From Actinobacteria bacterium IMCC26103 (GTDB taxonomy: Bacteria > Actinomycetota > Actinomycetes > Nanopelagicales > Nanopelagicaceae), in assembly GCA_002284875.1 (NCBI GenBank), contig CP015604.1, positions 248,001 to 312,000 on the forward strand: 64,000 nt of DNA. Reading direction: 5' to 3'. The stretch's first letter is position 1. Each line of letters begins with the position of its first letter. The translations under genes were made by a program, and so were the position numbers. A model generated the notes under the pieces. That model saw nothing but the letters and a program-made list of their open reading frames with translations. It was not told where the DNA came from and ran no database searches. Below are positions 28,168-37,801 of this stretch, piece by piece.

Positions 28168-29607
28168 GTGAGCATCGCCGAACTACCCAATAGCTCCTCG
28201 CGAGCCAACTCTTCTTACAACAACGTTGGGGCTGAATTCGAGCGCACACCACCGCAAGATTTAATCGCCGAACAATCTGTTCTTGGCGGAATGTTGTTAT
28301 CGAAAGATGCAATTGCAGATGTAATTGAAATATTGCGCGAACGCGATTTCTATCGCCCAGCACACGAACTTATCTACGATGCAGTTCTTGATCTCTATGG
28401 ACGCGGCGAACCGGCTGATGCTGTCACTGTTTCTGCTGAACTTACAAAGCGCGGAGATATTGCACGCGCTGGCGGCGCACCTTACCTACACACATTAATT
28501 TCATCGGTACCAACTGCAGCCAATGCAAGTTACTACGCAAAGATTGTGCGCGAACACGCGATTATGCGCCGATTGGTTGAAGCCGGTACAAAGATTGTGC
28601 AACTTGGCTATAACGTTGAAGGCGAAGTCGATGACGCAGTCGATCAAGCACAAGCTGAAGTTTATGCAGTCACCGAACGCCGCAGCTCAGAAGATTATGT
28701 ACAACTTGCAACTTTGCTTCCACAAGCACTTGATGAGATCGAAGCGATTCAAAAAGGTACTGGTATTGAAGGCGTTAAAACTGGTTTCCGCGATTTAGAT
28801 TTACTTACACATGGTTTGCATCCCGGCAATATGATTATCTTGGCTGCGCGTCCTGCAGTTGGTAAATCAACTCTCGGTTTAGATATCGCGCGCCATGCAT
28901 CTATTCACGATGGAAAGACTTCAGTTATCTTCTCACTAGAAATGTCGCGCTCTGAAATCACAATGCGTATGTTGTCTGCTGAAGCCCGCGTTGGTTTAAA
29001 TAACATCCGTTCTGGCCAGCTAAGCGATGAAGAATGGTCGAAGCTCGCACGTCGTATGGGTGAAATCTCCGCCGCACCTTTATTTATCGATGATTCACCA
29101 AACCTTTCTATGATGGAGATCCGCGCTAAAGCCCGCCGCTTAAAGCAGCGTCACGACCTCAAATTAATCGTTATCGATTACCTACAGTTGATGACTAGCG
29201 GCAAGCGCGTAGAAAACCGCCAACAAGAAGTCTCTGAGTTCTCCCGCCACCTAAAACTTATGGCGAAAGAGCTCGATGTTCCGGTTATCGCGATCTCACA
29301 GCTAAACCGTTCGCCTGAACAACGATCTGATAAGAAACCAATGCTCTCAGACCTTCGCGAATCAGGATCGATTGAACAAGATGCTGACGTTGTTATCTTG
29401 CTACACCGTGATGATATGTATGACTCACAGAACCGATCCGGTGAGGCAGATCTAATTGTTGCTAAGCACCGTAACGGTCAAACAAAAACTATTACCGTTG
29501 CAGCACAACTTCACTTTGCACGTTTTGCAGATATGGCGCCAAATGCTGGTTCCGGTCGCGACTTTACTGCTCCGCAAGATCCTGAAGCTGGAGCCTGGAA
29601 CGAGTAA
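28168..29607 (+). CDS. dnaB: Replicative DNA helicase DnaB
   Basis: A hexameric 5'-3' helicase at the replication fork, 479 aa with GTG at 28168. GGGAGGT lies 7 nt before this codon, which makes it better than the TTG at 28105 upstream. The N-terminal helical domain (about 30-135) carries PPQDLIAEQSVLGGML; the RecA-like domain has Walker A ARPAVGKST at about 236-244 and Walker B LIVIDYLQLM. No intein is present. It closes the rpsF-to-dnaB block found in mycobacteria. Confidence 0.97.
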   Translation: MSIAELPNSSSRANSSYNNVGAEFERTPPQDLIAEQSVLGGMLLSKDAIADVIEILRERDFYRPAHELIYDAVLDLYGRGEPADAVTVSAELTKRGDIARAGGAPYLHTLISSVPTAANASYYAKIVREHAIMRRLVEAGTKIVQLGYNVEGEVDDAVDQAQAEVYAVTERRSSEDYVQLATLLPQALDEIEAIQKGTGIEGVKTGFRDLDLLTHGLHPGNMIILAARPAVGKSTLGLDIARHASIHDGKTSVIFSLEMSRSEITMRMLSAEARVGLNNIRSGQLSDEEWSKLARRMGEISAAPLFIDDSPNLSMMEIRAKARRLKQRHDLKLIVIDYLQLMTSGKRVENRQQEVSEFSRHLKLMAKELDVPVIAISQLNRSPEQRSDKKPMLSDLRESGSIEQDADVVILLHRDDMYDSQNRSGEADLIVAKHRNGQTKTITVAAQLHFARFADMAPNAGSGRDFTAPQDPEAGAWNE

Positions 29608-29610
29608 AAA

Positions 29611-30531
29611 TTATTTCGCGTTTGCCTTTGCGCGATCTGCAATATAGATACCGATTAAAACAATTACACCACCGACTAACTGGATCGCACTCCATGATTG
29701 CGATAACCAGATCCATGCAAATGCTCCGGCTAATACCGGCTCTAACATCCCGATAACGCTAGATGTTGAAGCACTTAATCGGCGAATACCGCCAACTACA
29801 AAGAGATACGGAACCATCGTTCCAAAGACAATGATGTATGCGATCAATAACCAACCAGGTGCGCTGTAATCGCTAAAGCGCCCTTGCAGATTTATGCTCG
29901 TAGTAAAAATTTGTGTTGGAAAATTCCAGATCGGCAGAACTATCGACCAGAAGAGACCGGCAATTCCCATGCCCCAAACCACCATCGCTTGCGCTGAGCG
30001 CTTTGTACCTTGTGATTGGCTCATAAGGAAGTAAACCGCCAGAGCCAGAGCCGCACCAAGTGCGCCCAAGGTTCCAAATAAATCGAAGGTAAAACCCTCC
30101 CAAACTTTGGCAACGAAAATTAAGCCAAGCAATGAGAGAGCGATAGCAACCCACATATCGTTTGCGACTGCGCCCTTACGGACAAATTTGATCCAGAGAA
30201 CAATCCAAATTGGAGCGGTAAATTCGATGATTAATACCAAACTAAGCGGAACCCCTTGGGCGATACCGATGAAATAACCAAGTTGCACCATGGCATAGCC
30301 AAAAACGCCATAGAAAATCAAGGTCGGGATTTCGCGACGCTCGGCCTTTAACGATTTCCGGTCTTGAATAAAGGTAATAATAAAAAGTAAGAAGAAGGTA
30401 CCAATGGCACGGACCTGAGCTAGACGGAAAGTTGTCATATGGTCCAAGACCAAAGTAACGATCACGCCGTTTAACGAGAAGAAGATCGCACCTATAACCA
30501 GATAGAGCTCACCGCGGTGCTTACTTAGCAT
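29611..30531 (-). CDS. EamA/DMT-family transporter
   Basis: A 306-aa protein with about 10 transmembrane helices in two repeated EamA halves (about 5-145 and 155-300). Each half ends with the PVxxxxxAWxxxxE-like segment typical of drug/metabolite transporters (second copy LEPVLAGAFAWIWLSQ). The substrate is unknown; amino-acid or metabolite export is common in the family. TAGGCT lies 6 nt before the ATG with no Shine-Dalgarno, suggesting a leaderless mRNA. It converges with dnaB, 3 bp apart. Confidence 0.85.
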   Translation of the reverse strand: MLSKHRGELYLVIGAIFFSLNGVIVTLVLDHMTTFRLAQVRAIGTFFLLFIITFIQDRKSLKAERREIPTLIFYGVFGYAMVQLGYFIGIAQGVPLSLVLIIEFTAPIWIVLWIKFVRKGAVANDMWVAIALSLLGLIFVAKVWEGFTFDLFGTLGALGAALALAVYFLMSQSQGTKRSAQAMVVWGMGIAGLFWSIVLPIWNFPTQIFTTSINLQGRFSDYSAPGWLLIAYIIVFGTMVPYLFVVGGIRRLSASTSSVIGMLEPVLAGAFAWIWLSQSWSAIQLVGGVIVLIGIYIADRAKANAK

Positions 30532-30565
30532 TGGCCGAGCCTATCTGAATTTAAGAAAACTGCAG

Positions 30566-32392
30566 TTAGAAAGCGCTTTCTGAGATATCCATAATTGAAT
30601 TATCGGTGCCTTCGATGATCTTGCGATCGGCGGTCAGGTGCGGCAGATAATTTGTCACAAAGAACTTAGCGGCTGCGATCTTGCCAATATAGAAATCTTT
30701 ATCTTTTGCCGAAGCGCCATCAAGGCGGCTTACTGCAATATCGGCCTGGCGTAGCAATAACCAAGTTGTGATGATGTCACCAACGGCCATTAATACGCGC
30801 GAGGTATTTAAACCAACTTTATAAATCTCAGGTGCATCTTCTTGTGATGCCATCGCATGACCAACTAGTACGCCAACCATGCCATTTAGATCACCGAGGG
30901 CTTTAAGCAGAGCATCTTTCTCTTCCTTATGCGCGCCACCTGATTCAGCAAAGGTTTGAATCTCTTTGCCAAGTAAACCAAGTGCCTTGCCGCCATCTTT
31001 TACAACTTTGCGGAAGAAGAAATCAAGTCCTTGAATTGCAGTTGTACCTTCATACAAGGTATCGATTTTGGCATCGCGCACATATTGTTCAAGTGGCCAA
31101 TCTTGGGTAAAGCCTGCACCACCGAAAGTTTGTAGCGATTCTGTACCAAGCAAGGTCCAAGATTTTTCAGAGCCATAACCTTTAACAACCGGCAGCAATA
31201 AATCATTAAGTGCTTCCATCGCCTTGGCTTTATCTGCATCTCCGGCGGCTTTAGCGAGCTCGATTTGATCTTGAATAGATGCGGTGTAGAGAACTAGTGC
31301 GCGCATACCTTCTGAATAAGACTTTTGCACCATCAGTGAACGACGCACATCTGGGTGGTGAATGATCGTGACACGCGGGCTAGCTTTATCGTTCATTACC
31401 TTTATATCCCCGCCTTGGACGCGCACCTTGGCATAGGAAAGAGCTTGCTGATAACCGGCAGATAAAGTTGCAATTGCTTTTGTGCCAACCATCATGCGCG
31501 CAAATTCAATAACTTTAAACATCTGCGCAATACCTTCGTGCACATCGCCAAGTAAGTAACCAACAGCTGGTTCTTTCTCGCCAAGGTTTACCTCGCAAGT
31601 AGCCGAAACGTTAAGGCCCATCTTGCTCTCCAGCGATGTAACGTAAACGCCGTTGCGCTTTCCGAGATCGCCAGTCTTTTGATCAAACATAAACTTCGGA
31701 ATTAAAAATAGGGAGAGGCCCTTAGTTCCTGGTCCGCCACCTTCGCGCCGAGCTAGAACAAAGTGCATTACATTTTCGTAAAAGTCAGCATCACCTGAAG
31801 TGATGTAACGCTTTGTGCCAGTGATATGCCATGTGCCATCTGCTTGCTGCACAGCCTTTGAGCGACCTGCGCCAACATCAGAGCCTGCATCTGGTTCGGT
31901 TAATTGCATAGTTGCGCCCCAATGGCGATCGACCATTAACTTAGCCATTTGTTTCTGTTCTGGTGTGCCAAGCATGTATGCGACATGTGCAAAGGCATAA
32001 CCTGATGCGTATATGTGAATCGCGGGATTTGAACCAAGGACCATCTCGGCAATTGCCCAACGAACAGCTGCTGGAACTTTTGTTCCGCCTAAATCAACTG
32101 GCGCATCAAGGCGCCACCATTCACCATCTATATATGACTTATAAGATTTCTTAAAACTCTCCGGCAAAGTTACATTGCCGGTTGATTTATCAAGAATTGC
32201 GCCAACACGATCGCCTTCCACGAATGAAGCAGCAAGGTCGTTCTCGGTTAAGCGCTTCATCTCCTCCAACATCCCCATCGCAGTTTCGCGATCGAGCTCG
32301 CTAAAGATGGAAGTTCCTAAAACCTTCTCGGTGCCGAGCAGATCAAAGAGGCAGAATTCGATATCGCGCAGATTGGCGGTGTAATGGCTCAT
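30566..32392 (-). CDS. Acyl-CoA dehydrogenase, long (FadE5-like) form
   Basis: A 608-aa flavoprotein of the longer acyl-CoA dehydrogenase group. An N-terminal extension (MSHYTANLRDIEFCLFDLL) precedes the helical domain, the FAD/substrate-binding middle domain (MQLTEPDAGSDVG near 165-180; RYITSGDADF) and the C-terminal domain with the catalytic-base region YEGTTAIQGLDFF. An extra C-terminal helical domain (about 470-600) is typical of this subgroup. It introduces a double bond into acyl-CoA during beta-oxidation; chain length is unknown. ATG at 32392 is preferred over TTG at 32398. Confidence 0.88.
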   Translation of the reverse strand: MSHYTANLRDIEFCLFDLLGTEKVLGTSIFSELDRETAMGMLEEMKRLTENDLAASFVEGDRVGAILDKSTGNVTLPESFKKSYKSYIDGEWWRLDAPVDLGGTKVPAAVRWAIAEMVLGSNPAIHIYASGYAFAHVAYMLGTPEQKQMAKLMVDRHWGATMQLTEPDAGSDVGAGRSKAVQQADGTWHITGTKRYITSGDADFYENVMHFVLARREGGGPGTKGLSLFLIPKFMFDQKTGDLGKRNGVYVTSLESKMGLNVSATCEVNLGEKEPAVGYLLGDVHEGIAQMFKVIEFARMMVGTKAIATLSAGYQQALSYAKVRVQGGDIKVMNDKASPRVTIIHHPDVRRSLMVQKSYSEGMRALVLYTASIQDQIELAKAAGDADKAKAMEALNDLLLPVVKGYGSEKSWTLLGTESLQTFGGAGFTQDWPLEQYVRDAKIDTLYEGTTAIQGLDFFFRKVVKDGGKALGLLGKEIQTFAESGGAHKEEKDALLKALGDLNGMVGVLVGHAMASQEDAPEIYKVGLNTSRVLMAVGDIITTWLLLRQADIAVSRLDGASAKDKDFYIGKIAAAKFFVTNYLPHLTADRKIIEGTDNSIMDISESAF

Positions 32393-32480
32393 GGGCAAAT
32401 AATGCTACCCGCCAGTAACTTAAGCAAGCCCCTACGCTCAATTCGCCTGACTTTCCCGATCGGTCAGATAGGCTCACGCC

Positions 32481-33059
32481 GTGCTACTCAGTGATCGCGA
32501 TATCCGCTCCGAAATTAACGCCGGCCGCGTCGCAGTTGAGCCATTTGAAGAGGCGATGATCCAGCCATCATCTGTTGATGTGCGCCTGGATAAATTCTTC
32601 CGCGTCTTTGAGAACCATAAATATTCAGTAATTGATCCATCGATCGAACAATCCGAACTTACTCGCGAGGTAGTCGCCGAAGATGGCGAAGCATTTATCT
32701 TGCACCCTGGTGAATTCGTTCTAGCTAGTACCTACGAAATTATTACCTTGCCGGATGACATCGCAGGGCGTCTAGAAGGTAAATCATCCCTTGGTCGCTT
32801 GGGACTTTTAACTCACTCAACTGCAGGTTTTATCGATCCTGGTTTTTCTGGACATATAACCCTGGAACTTTCCAACGTTGCTAACTTGCCAGTTAAATTA
32901 TTTCCTGGGATGAAGATTGGTCAGCTCTGCTTGATCAAACTTTCATCTCCTGCCGAGCATCCATATGGCTCAGCTATTTATGCATCTCGCTACCAAGGTC
33001 AGCGTGGGCCAACCCCCAGCCGTTCCTTTATGAATTTCCACCAGAGTAAGATCAAGTAA
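32481..33059 (+). CDS. dcd: dCTP deaminase, probably bifunctional (dUMP-forming)
   Basis: A 192-aa trimeric dUTPase-fold enzyme. [20 protein letters not shown] carries the catalytic Ser-Arg and Glu region, followed by [15 protein letters not shown]. The sequence matches the mycobacterial type that converts dCTP directly to dUMP rather than to dUTP. The start is GTG at 32481, with TAGGCT exactly 6 nt upstream and no Shine-Dalgarno, so the mRNA is probably leaderless. Confidence 0.93.
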   Translation: MLLSDRDIRSEINAGRVAVEPFEEAMIQPSSVDVRLDKFFRVFENHKYSVIDPSIEQSELTREVVAEDGEAFILHPGEFVLASTYEIITLPDDIAGRLEGKSSLGRLGLLTHSTAGFIDPGFSGHITLELSNVANLPVKLFPGMKIGQLCLIKLSSPAEHPYGSAIYASRYQGQRGPTPSRSFMNFHQSKIK

Positions 33060-33102
33060 CTCGCAAAGGAATACAACCTTTGCTTAAGGGGTTGAAGTAA
33101 CT

Positions 33103-33654
33103 ATGGAAATCATTATCGCGCTCGCCGTAGTCGGCCTACTCGTACTTTTCTTTATCGCCCAATACAACCGCTTGATCCGCCTGAACATCAGCGTTGACGA
33201 ATCATTTGCACAGATCGAAGTTCAGCTTAAGCGCCGCTCTGATTTAATCCCAAACTTAGTTGAGACCGTTAAAGGTTATGCCAAGCACGAACAAGGCACC
33301 TTTGACGCAGTCGTAACCGCGCGCGCTAAGGCAACTACTGCAACAACGGTTGCTGATGTTGCTGCCGCCGACGGTATGTTGACCCAAGCGCTACGTGGCT
33401 TACTTGCAGTTGCTGAGGCGTATCCAGATCTCAAAGCATCTTCTAACTTTTTATCACTGCAAGAAGAGCTTTCAACTACTGAAAATAAAGTTGCCTTTTC
33501 TCGCCAGTTCTATAACGACAATGTACGCAATTTAAACACTGCCGTTAAAACCATCCCCACCAGCTTCTTCGCCGGTTTTGCCAAGGTCTCAGAACGTGAA
33601 TTCTATGAAGTGGAAGATCCACAATCACGTAATGCACCAAAGGTTACTTTCTAA
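33103..33654 (+). CDS. lemA: LemA family protein
   Basis: A 183-aa protein with an N-terminal transmembrane helix (about 2-20) and the four-helix LemA domain containing YNRLIRLNISVDESFAQIEV and LKRRSDLIPNLVETVKGYA. LemA proteins are often encoded beside HtpX or TPM-domain proteins and are linked to membrane stress; the mechanism is not known. htpX starts 6 bp downstream. Confidence 0.92.
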   Translation: MEIIIALAVVGLLVLFFIAQYNRLIRLNISVDESFAQIEVQLKRRSDLIPNLVETVKGYAKHEQGTFDAVVTARAKATTATTVADVAAADGMLTQALRGLLAVAEAYPDLKASSNFLSLQEELSTTENKVAFSRQFYNDNVRNLNTAVKTIPTSFFAGFAKVSEREFYEVEDPQSRNAPKVTF

Positions 33655-33660
33655 AACCTA

Positions 33661-34572
33661 ATGGCAACACACGATTTTCGCGCGCAGCAAAGCGCTAATA
33701 AAGGTAAGACCTATTTCCTGCTGGGATCAATGGGTTTACTCACCGGCCTGGTTGCATATGCTGCGCTAACTTACTTTGGCGCTGGCACATCAACGTTTAT
33801 GGTGCCACTTGCCGTTGGTATATCTCTAATCGGCGTCTGGGGTTCTTATTACGGCTCAGATAAATTGGTAATCACGATGACTGGTGCCAAGTTAATTCAG
33901 CGCGAAGATAATCCAGAGCTATTTAATGTAATTGAGGAAGTTGTAATTGCTAGCGGATTGCCGATGCCAAAAGTTGCCATCGTTGTTGACACGGCACCAA
34001 ATGCATTTGCAACTGGTCGCGACCCAGAACATGCACTAATTGCCTTTACGACTCGCATCCTGGAAGTTATGGATCGTGATGAACTACAAGGTGTAATCGC
34101 GCACGAGATGTCACATGTTGCCAATCGCGATACTTTAGTTTCGGCAGTTGCTGCCACAACTGCTGGTGCAATTGCGATATTGAGTGATTTCCTAATGCGC
34201 ATGATGTGGTTTGGGGGAGGGCGCCGTGATCGCGATAGTAACGCAAATCCAGTCGCCCTTGTTCTATCTCTTGTCGTTTTAATCTTGGCACCAATTGCTG
34301 CAACGCTACTTAAGAGCGCGATCTCTCGCCGGCGCGAATCTCTAGCTGATGCAACTGCAGTCTCATTTACTCGCAATCCTGCAGGCTTGCGCAAAGCGCT
34401 AGAAGTATTAGCTGCTGATTCAACTGTTGTGAAACAGAAATCAAATGCCGTTGCCCATATCTGGATTGAATCTCCACTTGATGGAAAAGCAGTTTCAAAG
34501 ATGTTCTCTACTCATCCGCCGATTGAAGAGCGTATTGCGACGCTTCGCGCGATGGAGTCGCTAGGTAATTAA
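33661..34572 (+). CDS. htpX: HtpX-type zinc metalloprotease
   Basis: A 303-aa membrane M48 protease. Two N-terminal transmembrane helices (about 20-63) are followed by the catalytic HEMSH motif at 148-152 (ligands His148 and His152, catalytic Glu149), two further helices (about 160-220) and the third zinc ligand region SRRRESLADA. It degrades misfolded membrane proteins in E. coli. Its TAA shares a TTAA with the stop of the convergent histidine kinase. Confidence 0.93.
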   Translation: MATHDFRAQQSANKGKTYFLLGSMGLLTGLVAYAALTYFGAGTSTFMVPLAVGISLIGVWGSYYGSDKLVITMTGAKLIQREDNPELFNVIEEVVIASGLPMPKVAIVVDTAPNAFATGRDPEHALIAFTTRILEVMDRDELQGVIAHEMSHVANRDTLVSAVAATTAGAIAILSDFLMRMMWFGGGRRDRDSNANPVALVLSLVVLILAPIAATLLKSAISRRRESLADATAVSFTRNPAGLRKALEVLAADSTVVKQKSNAVAHIWIESPLDGKAVSKMFSTHPPIEERIATLRAMESLGN

Positions 34573-36035
34573 GTGCTAAGTGGAAAGAAGAGCGTGAACG
34601 CTGCGCCTTTGCCGATTTCTGATTCAACGCTTACTTGACCGGCATGCGCGCGCATAACAGCATCAACGATTGATAAACCAAGTCCAGTGCCTTCACCATC
34701 TTGGCGAACACGAGAACTATCGGCGCGATAGAAACGTTCAAAGATTCGCTCCTGGTCCTCTTTAGATAGACCAGGTCCATTATCTGCGATGCGAATACGC
34801 ACGCCATCTTCGCTTTGGGCGATCGATACATCAATTGTTGTACCTGATGGTGTGTGAGTACGCGCATTAGCGAGCAAGTTAGCTACAACTTGGTGAATAC
34901 GATCGTTATCGCCTAGCGCGTAGATTTCCTCAGTAGGCTTATCGAAATTAACTTTATGGTTTGGACCTGCCGCACGAGCAGATGCAACAGCATCTGCAAC
35001 TAACTTACTTAAGTTAACTGGCTCTGCTTTCATCTCACGCGATTGATCTAGGCGAGCCAGTAAAAGCAAATCTTCAACGAGTGAACCCATCCGCTTTGAT
35101 TCGCCTTCAATACGTCCGATTAGCTCTTTAGTATTTTCAACGCCGGTAACTGCACCTTGGCGATGTAGTTCTGCAAAACCGCGAATTGCAGTAATTGGGG
35201 TACGAAGTTCGTGAGATGCGTCTGCAACAAAGCGACGTAACTTGCTTTCGCTTTCCACGCGGGCTGCAAAAGATTCTTCAATTCGCCCCAACATTGTATT
35301 TAAAGTATTTACCAAACGTCCGACTTCAGTGTTTGGTTTTACATCAGGTAAACGAGCTGTCAAATCACCAGCTGCGATTCTTTCCGCGGTTGCTTCAACC
35401 GTTGCCAATGGGCGCAAACCAACTTTAATTACTTTACGAGATGCAAAAGCGATTAAGAAAATCATCGCTAGCCCAATAAGAATAAATAAACCTTGTAGGC
35501 GCTGCAGAGTGCTATCGATATATTCAAAAGTTTGGGCGACCACAAAAGTGCCAAGTCCAGACGGCAGCGCACGCGCGATAACGCGAAAATCTGATCCAGG
35601 GGCCTCGATAGTGAAAGGTCTATCCCCATGTTTGCTTGCAGTTACTCCCTTTAAATAACTACTAATTTCAGTGCTATTTAAATCGCCGCCGAGTTGGCCA
35701 AGTACAACACCATCAGAACCAATTAAAGTGACTGAAGTTGAAGTTGGGACTCGCTGTAAAGGCGCGGGGGCTACAGGCGCTGCTTTCTGAACCTCGCCTT
35801 CTTGATTTCTCTCATTTTCTCCTTCAATCGCTTCGTGTGCGATACCGGCGCGATCTACCCGCGGCAAGGAACCACCAGAAACACTTGTTAACTCAGCATC
35901 CATCTGCTGCGTTAAGTAAGAACGAAGTAGAGATTGTGCAGCGATATCTGATGCAACGAAGCCCATTGAAGAAAGGAGCACAACGCCTAAAGTTAGGCGA
36001 TTAAGTAAACTCCAACTGGAAAACGGGCTCTTCAT
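34569..36035 (-). CDS. Two-component sensor histidine kinase
   Basis: A 488-aa membrane kinase. Transmembrane helices are at about 12-32 and 182-198, enclosing an extracytoplasmic sensor of about 150 residues with an Ala/Pro-rich patch. A HAMP domain (200-255) precedes the HisKA domain with phospho-acceptor His275 in DASHELRTP and the HATPase domain with N, G1 (IADNGPGLS) and G2 (GTGLGLSI) boxes. The architecture resembles mycobacterial TrcS/TcrY. The signal is unknown. It abuts the regulator gene with no spacer. Confidence 0.92.
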   Translation of the reverse strand: MKSPFSSWSLLNRLTLGVVLLSSMGFVASDIAAQSLLRSYLTQQMDAELTSVSGGSLPRVDRAGIAHEAIEGENERNQEGEVQKAAPVAPAPLQRVPTSTSVTLIGSDGVVLGQLGGDLNSTEISSYLKGVTASKHGDRPFTIEAPGSDFRVIARALPSGLGTFVVAQTFEYIDSTLQRLQGLFILIGLAMIFLIAFASRKVIKVGLRPLATVEATAERIAAGDLTARLPDVKPNTEVGRLVNTLNTMLGRIEESFAARVESESKLRRFVADASHELRTPITAIRGFAELHRQGAVTGVENTKELIGRIEGESKRMGSLVEDLLLLARLDQSREMKAEPVNLSKLVADAVASARAAGPNHKVNFDKPTEEIYALGDNDRIHQVVANLLANARTHTPSGTTIDVSIAQSEDGVRIRIADNGPGLSKEDQERIFERFYRADSSRVRQDGEGTGLGLSIVDAVMRAHAGQVSVESEIGKGAAFTLFFPLST

Positions 36036-36752
36036 TTACTTTGCGGCTGGCAATCTCAATCGATAACCAACTCCGCGTACGGTGTGAATAAGCGGTGGAT
36101 CAAAAGAATCTATCTTTTTGCGCAAGTAAGAGATATAAGTTTCAACAATTCCGGCATCGCCGCGGAAATCGTATTGCCATACGTGATCAAGTATTTGGGA
36201 TTTAGAGACAACCCGATCGGCATTAATCAGTAAGTAACGTAGCAATTGGAATTCTGTCGGAGATGTTTCAAGCAATATTCCAGCGCGATGGACTTCGTGA
36301 GTTGCCTCATTTAACTCAAGATCAGCAAAACGAATCTTCTCATCATCGGTATCAATTTCTGTAACGCCGATTCGGCGCAGCAAGGCTCGTAAACGTGCAA
36401 CCAACTCTTCCAAACTAAATGGTTTAGTCATGTAATCATCGCCACCGATAGTTAAGCCGGCGACCTTATCTTCCATGCCATCTTTAGCGGTTAAAAATAG
36501 AACACCGATATTTAAACCTTCGCTACGCAGCTGGCGACAAACTTCAAAGCCATCGATATCTGGCAACATCACATCTAGAACAACGGCTTGTGGTTTAAAT
36601 TCTTCGGCAATAGTTAGCGCCTCTGATCCTGAGGCTGCGGTGCGAACATCAAAGCCGACAAAGCGAAGACTGGTAGCAATAAGGTCGCTGATACTTTTCT
36701 CATCGTCGACTACGAGGATGCGGTGAGAGCTCTTACTTTCGATATTTGCCAT
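36036..36752 (-). CDS. OmpR/PhoB-family response regulator
   Basis: A 238-aa regulator with a receiver domain (about 10-125; acidic pair in VVDDEK, phosphoacceptor Asp60 in VVLDVMLPD) and a winged-helix DNA-binding domain (about 140-235) ending VRGVGYRLR. It pairs with the kinase that follows directly. A CATTCT hexamer, one base off TANNNT, lies 6 nt before the ATG and there is no clear Shine-Dalgarno. Confidence 0.93.
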   Translation of the reverse strand: MANIESKSSHRILVVDDEKSISDLIATSLRFVGFDVRTAASGSEALTIAEEFKPQAVVLDVMLPDIDGFEVCRQLRSEGLNIGVLFLTAKDGMEDKVAGLTIGGDDYMTKPFSLEELVARLRALLRRIGVTEIDTDDEKIRFADLELNEATHEVHRAGILLETSPTEFQLLRYLLINADRVVSKSQILDHVWQYDFRGDAGIVETYISYLRKKIDSFDPPLIHTVRGVGYRLRLPAAK

Positions 36753-36835
36753 AGGTTGAGAATGCTCCCATGACCTGAGAGAACGCTGAGAATGAAGTAA
36801 GTATTACCGCATTCTGTTAGGCGATGACGCTTCGC

Positions 36836-37102
36836 TTATCTCCATTTAGTCGCGAGGCTAAATCCAACCCCCACGAAGCTAAAGCCGATAATCATGTTCC
36901 AAGCACCGATACCTGGGATCGGGAAGCGAGTCTGGCTTACGTAGAAGATGACGATCCAGAAGAGGCCGATCAAGAAATTAGCGACCATTACAGGTGCTAA
37001 CCAGCTTGGGCTCTCGAGCGGGCCATGTGGCTCGGCATCATGGATTATCGCTTCGTGAGTGTGTTGTTCTTGGACCTTTTTACGCAATTTCGACTTTGGC
37101 AT
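36836..37102 (-). CDS. crgA: Cell division protein CrgA
   Basis: An 88-aa protein with a basic N terminus (MPKSKLRKKV) and two transmembrane helices (about 34-55 and 66-84) with the conserved PSWLAP and NMIIGF segments. CrgA is an actinobacterial divisome protein that interacts with FtsZ and PBPs. TAACCT is 6 nt before the ATG and no Shine-Dalgarno is present, suggesting a leaderless mRNA. It is divergent from pabA, as in mycobacteria. Confidence 0.93.
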   Translation of the reverse strand: MPKSKLRKKVQEQHTHEAIIHDAEPHGPLESPSWLAPVMVANFLIGLFWIVIFYVSQTRFPIPGIGAWNMIIGFSFVGVGFSLATKWR

Positions 37103-37170
37103 GGCTAAAGGTTACAGGCTAAATCCAATACTGGAAACAGCGAAGTCCGCTCACCTGCCAGAATTAGGCC

Positions 37171-37800
37171 ATGGCCCGCATTCTCGTGATTGATAACTAC
37201 GACTCATTCGTCTTTAACTTGGTGCAGTACTTAGGCCAACTTGGCGCCGAGTGCACCGTTAAACGCAACGATGAAGTCACAGCGGAAGAAGCTAGTAACT
37301 TTGATGGAGTCCTAATTTCTCCAGGGCCCGGAACTCCAGAGGCGGCCGGCGTAAGTATTGAGATGATCAAATATTGCGCCGAAAATAAGATTCCACTATT
37401 TGGAGTTTGTTTAGGACATCAAGCAATTGGTGTGGCTTTCGGAGCAACTGTTTCTCGCGCCCCAGAGTTATTGCATGGCAAGACTTCGCAGGTAATCCAC
37501 GAAGGTAAAGGTGTACTAATAAATTTACCTTCGCCATTTACAGCAACTCGTTATCACTCACTTGCTGTCGAACGCGACACCGTTAGTGATGAACTTGAAA
37601 TTACCGGTGAAACTGAATCTGGTGTTGTGATGTCACTGCGTCACAAGAGTCTGCCAATTGAAGGCGTGCAATTTCATCCCGAATCAGTCTTAACTGAACA
37701 TGGACATTTAATGTTGGCTAACTGGTTAACTCAATGCGGCGATAAAAGTGCGCTTGCTAAATCCGTTGGTTTATCACCGGTTGTTGGACGCAGCTCTTAA
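37171..37800 (+). CDS. pabA: Anthranilate/aminodeoxychorismate synthase glutaminase component
   Basis: A 209-aa class I glutamine amidotransferase with the nucleophile Cys80 in GVCLGHQ and the His-Glu pair in FHPESV. It provides ammonia to a TrpE or PabB partner, which is not in the window. In mycobacteria the gene at this position is named trpG; the same protein may serve both folate and tryptophan synthesis. The hexamer CAGAAT lies 6 nt before the ATG. The stop lies one base from that of the convergent pknB. Confidence 0.9.
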   Translation: MARILVIDNYDSFVFNLVQYLGQLGAECTVKRNDEVTAEEASNFDGVLISPGPGTPEAAGVSIEMIKYCAENKIPLFGVCLGHQAIGVAFGATVSRAPELLHGKTSQVIHEGKGVLINLPSPFTATRYHSLAVERDTVSDELEITGETESGVVMSLRHKSLPIEGVQFHPESVLTEHGHLMLANWLTQCGDKSALAKSVGLSPVVGRSS

Positions 37801-37801
37801 A

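Noticed and set aside
33897-34394. 165-aa frame antisense to htpX
   Set aside because: Overlaps the HEMSH protease domain in reverse and has no identifiable motif.
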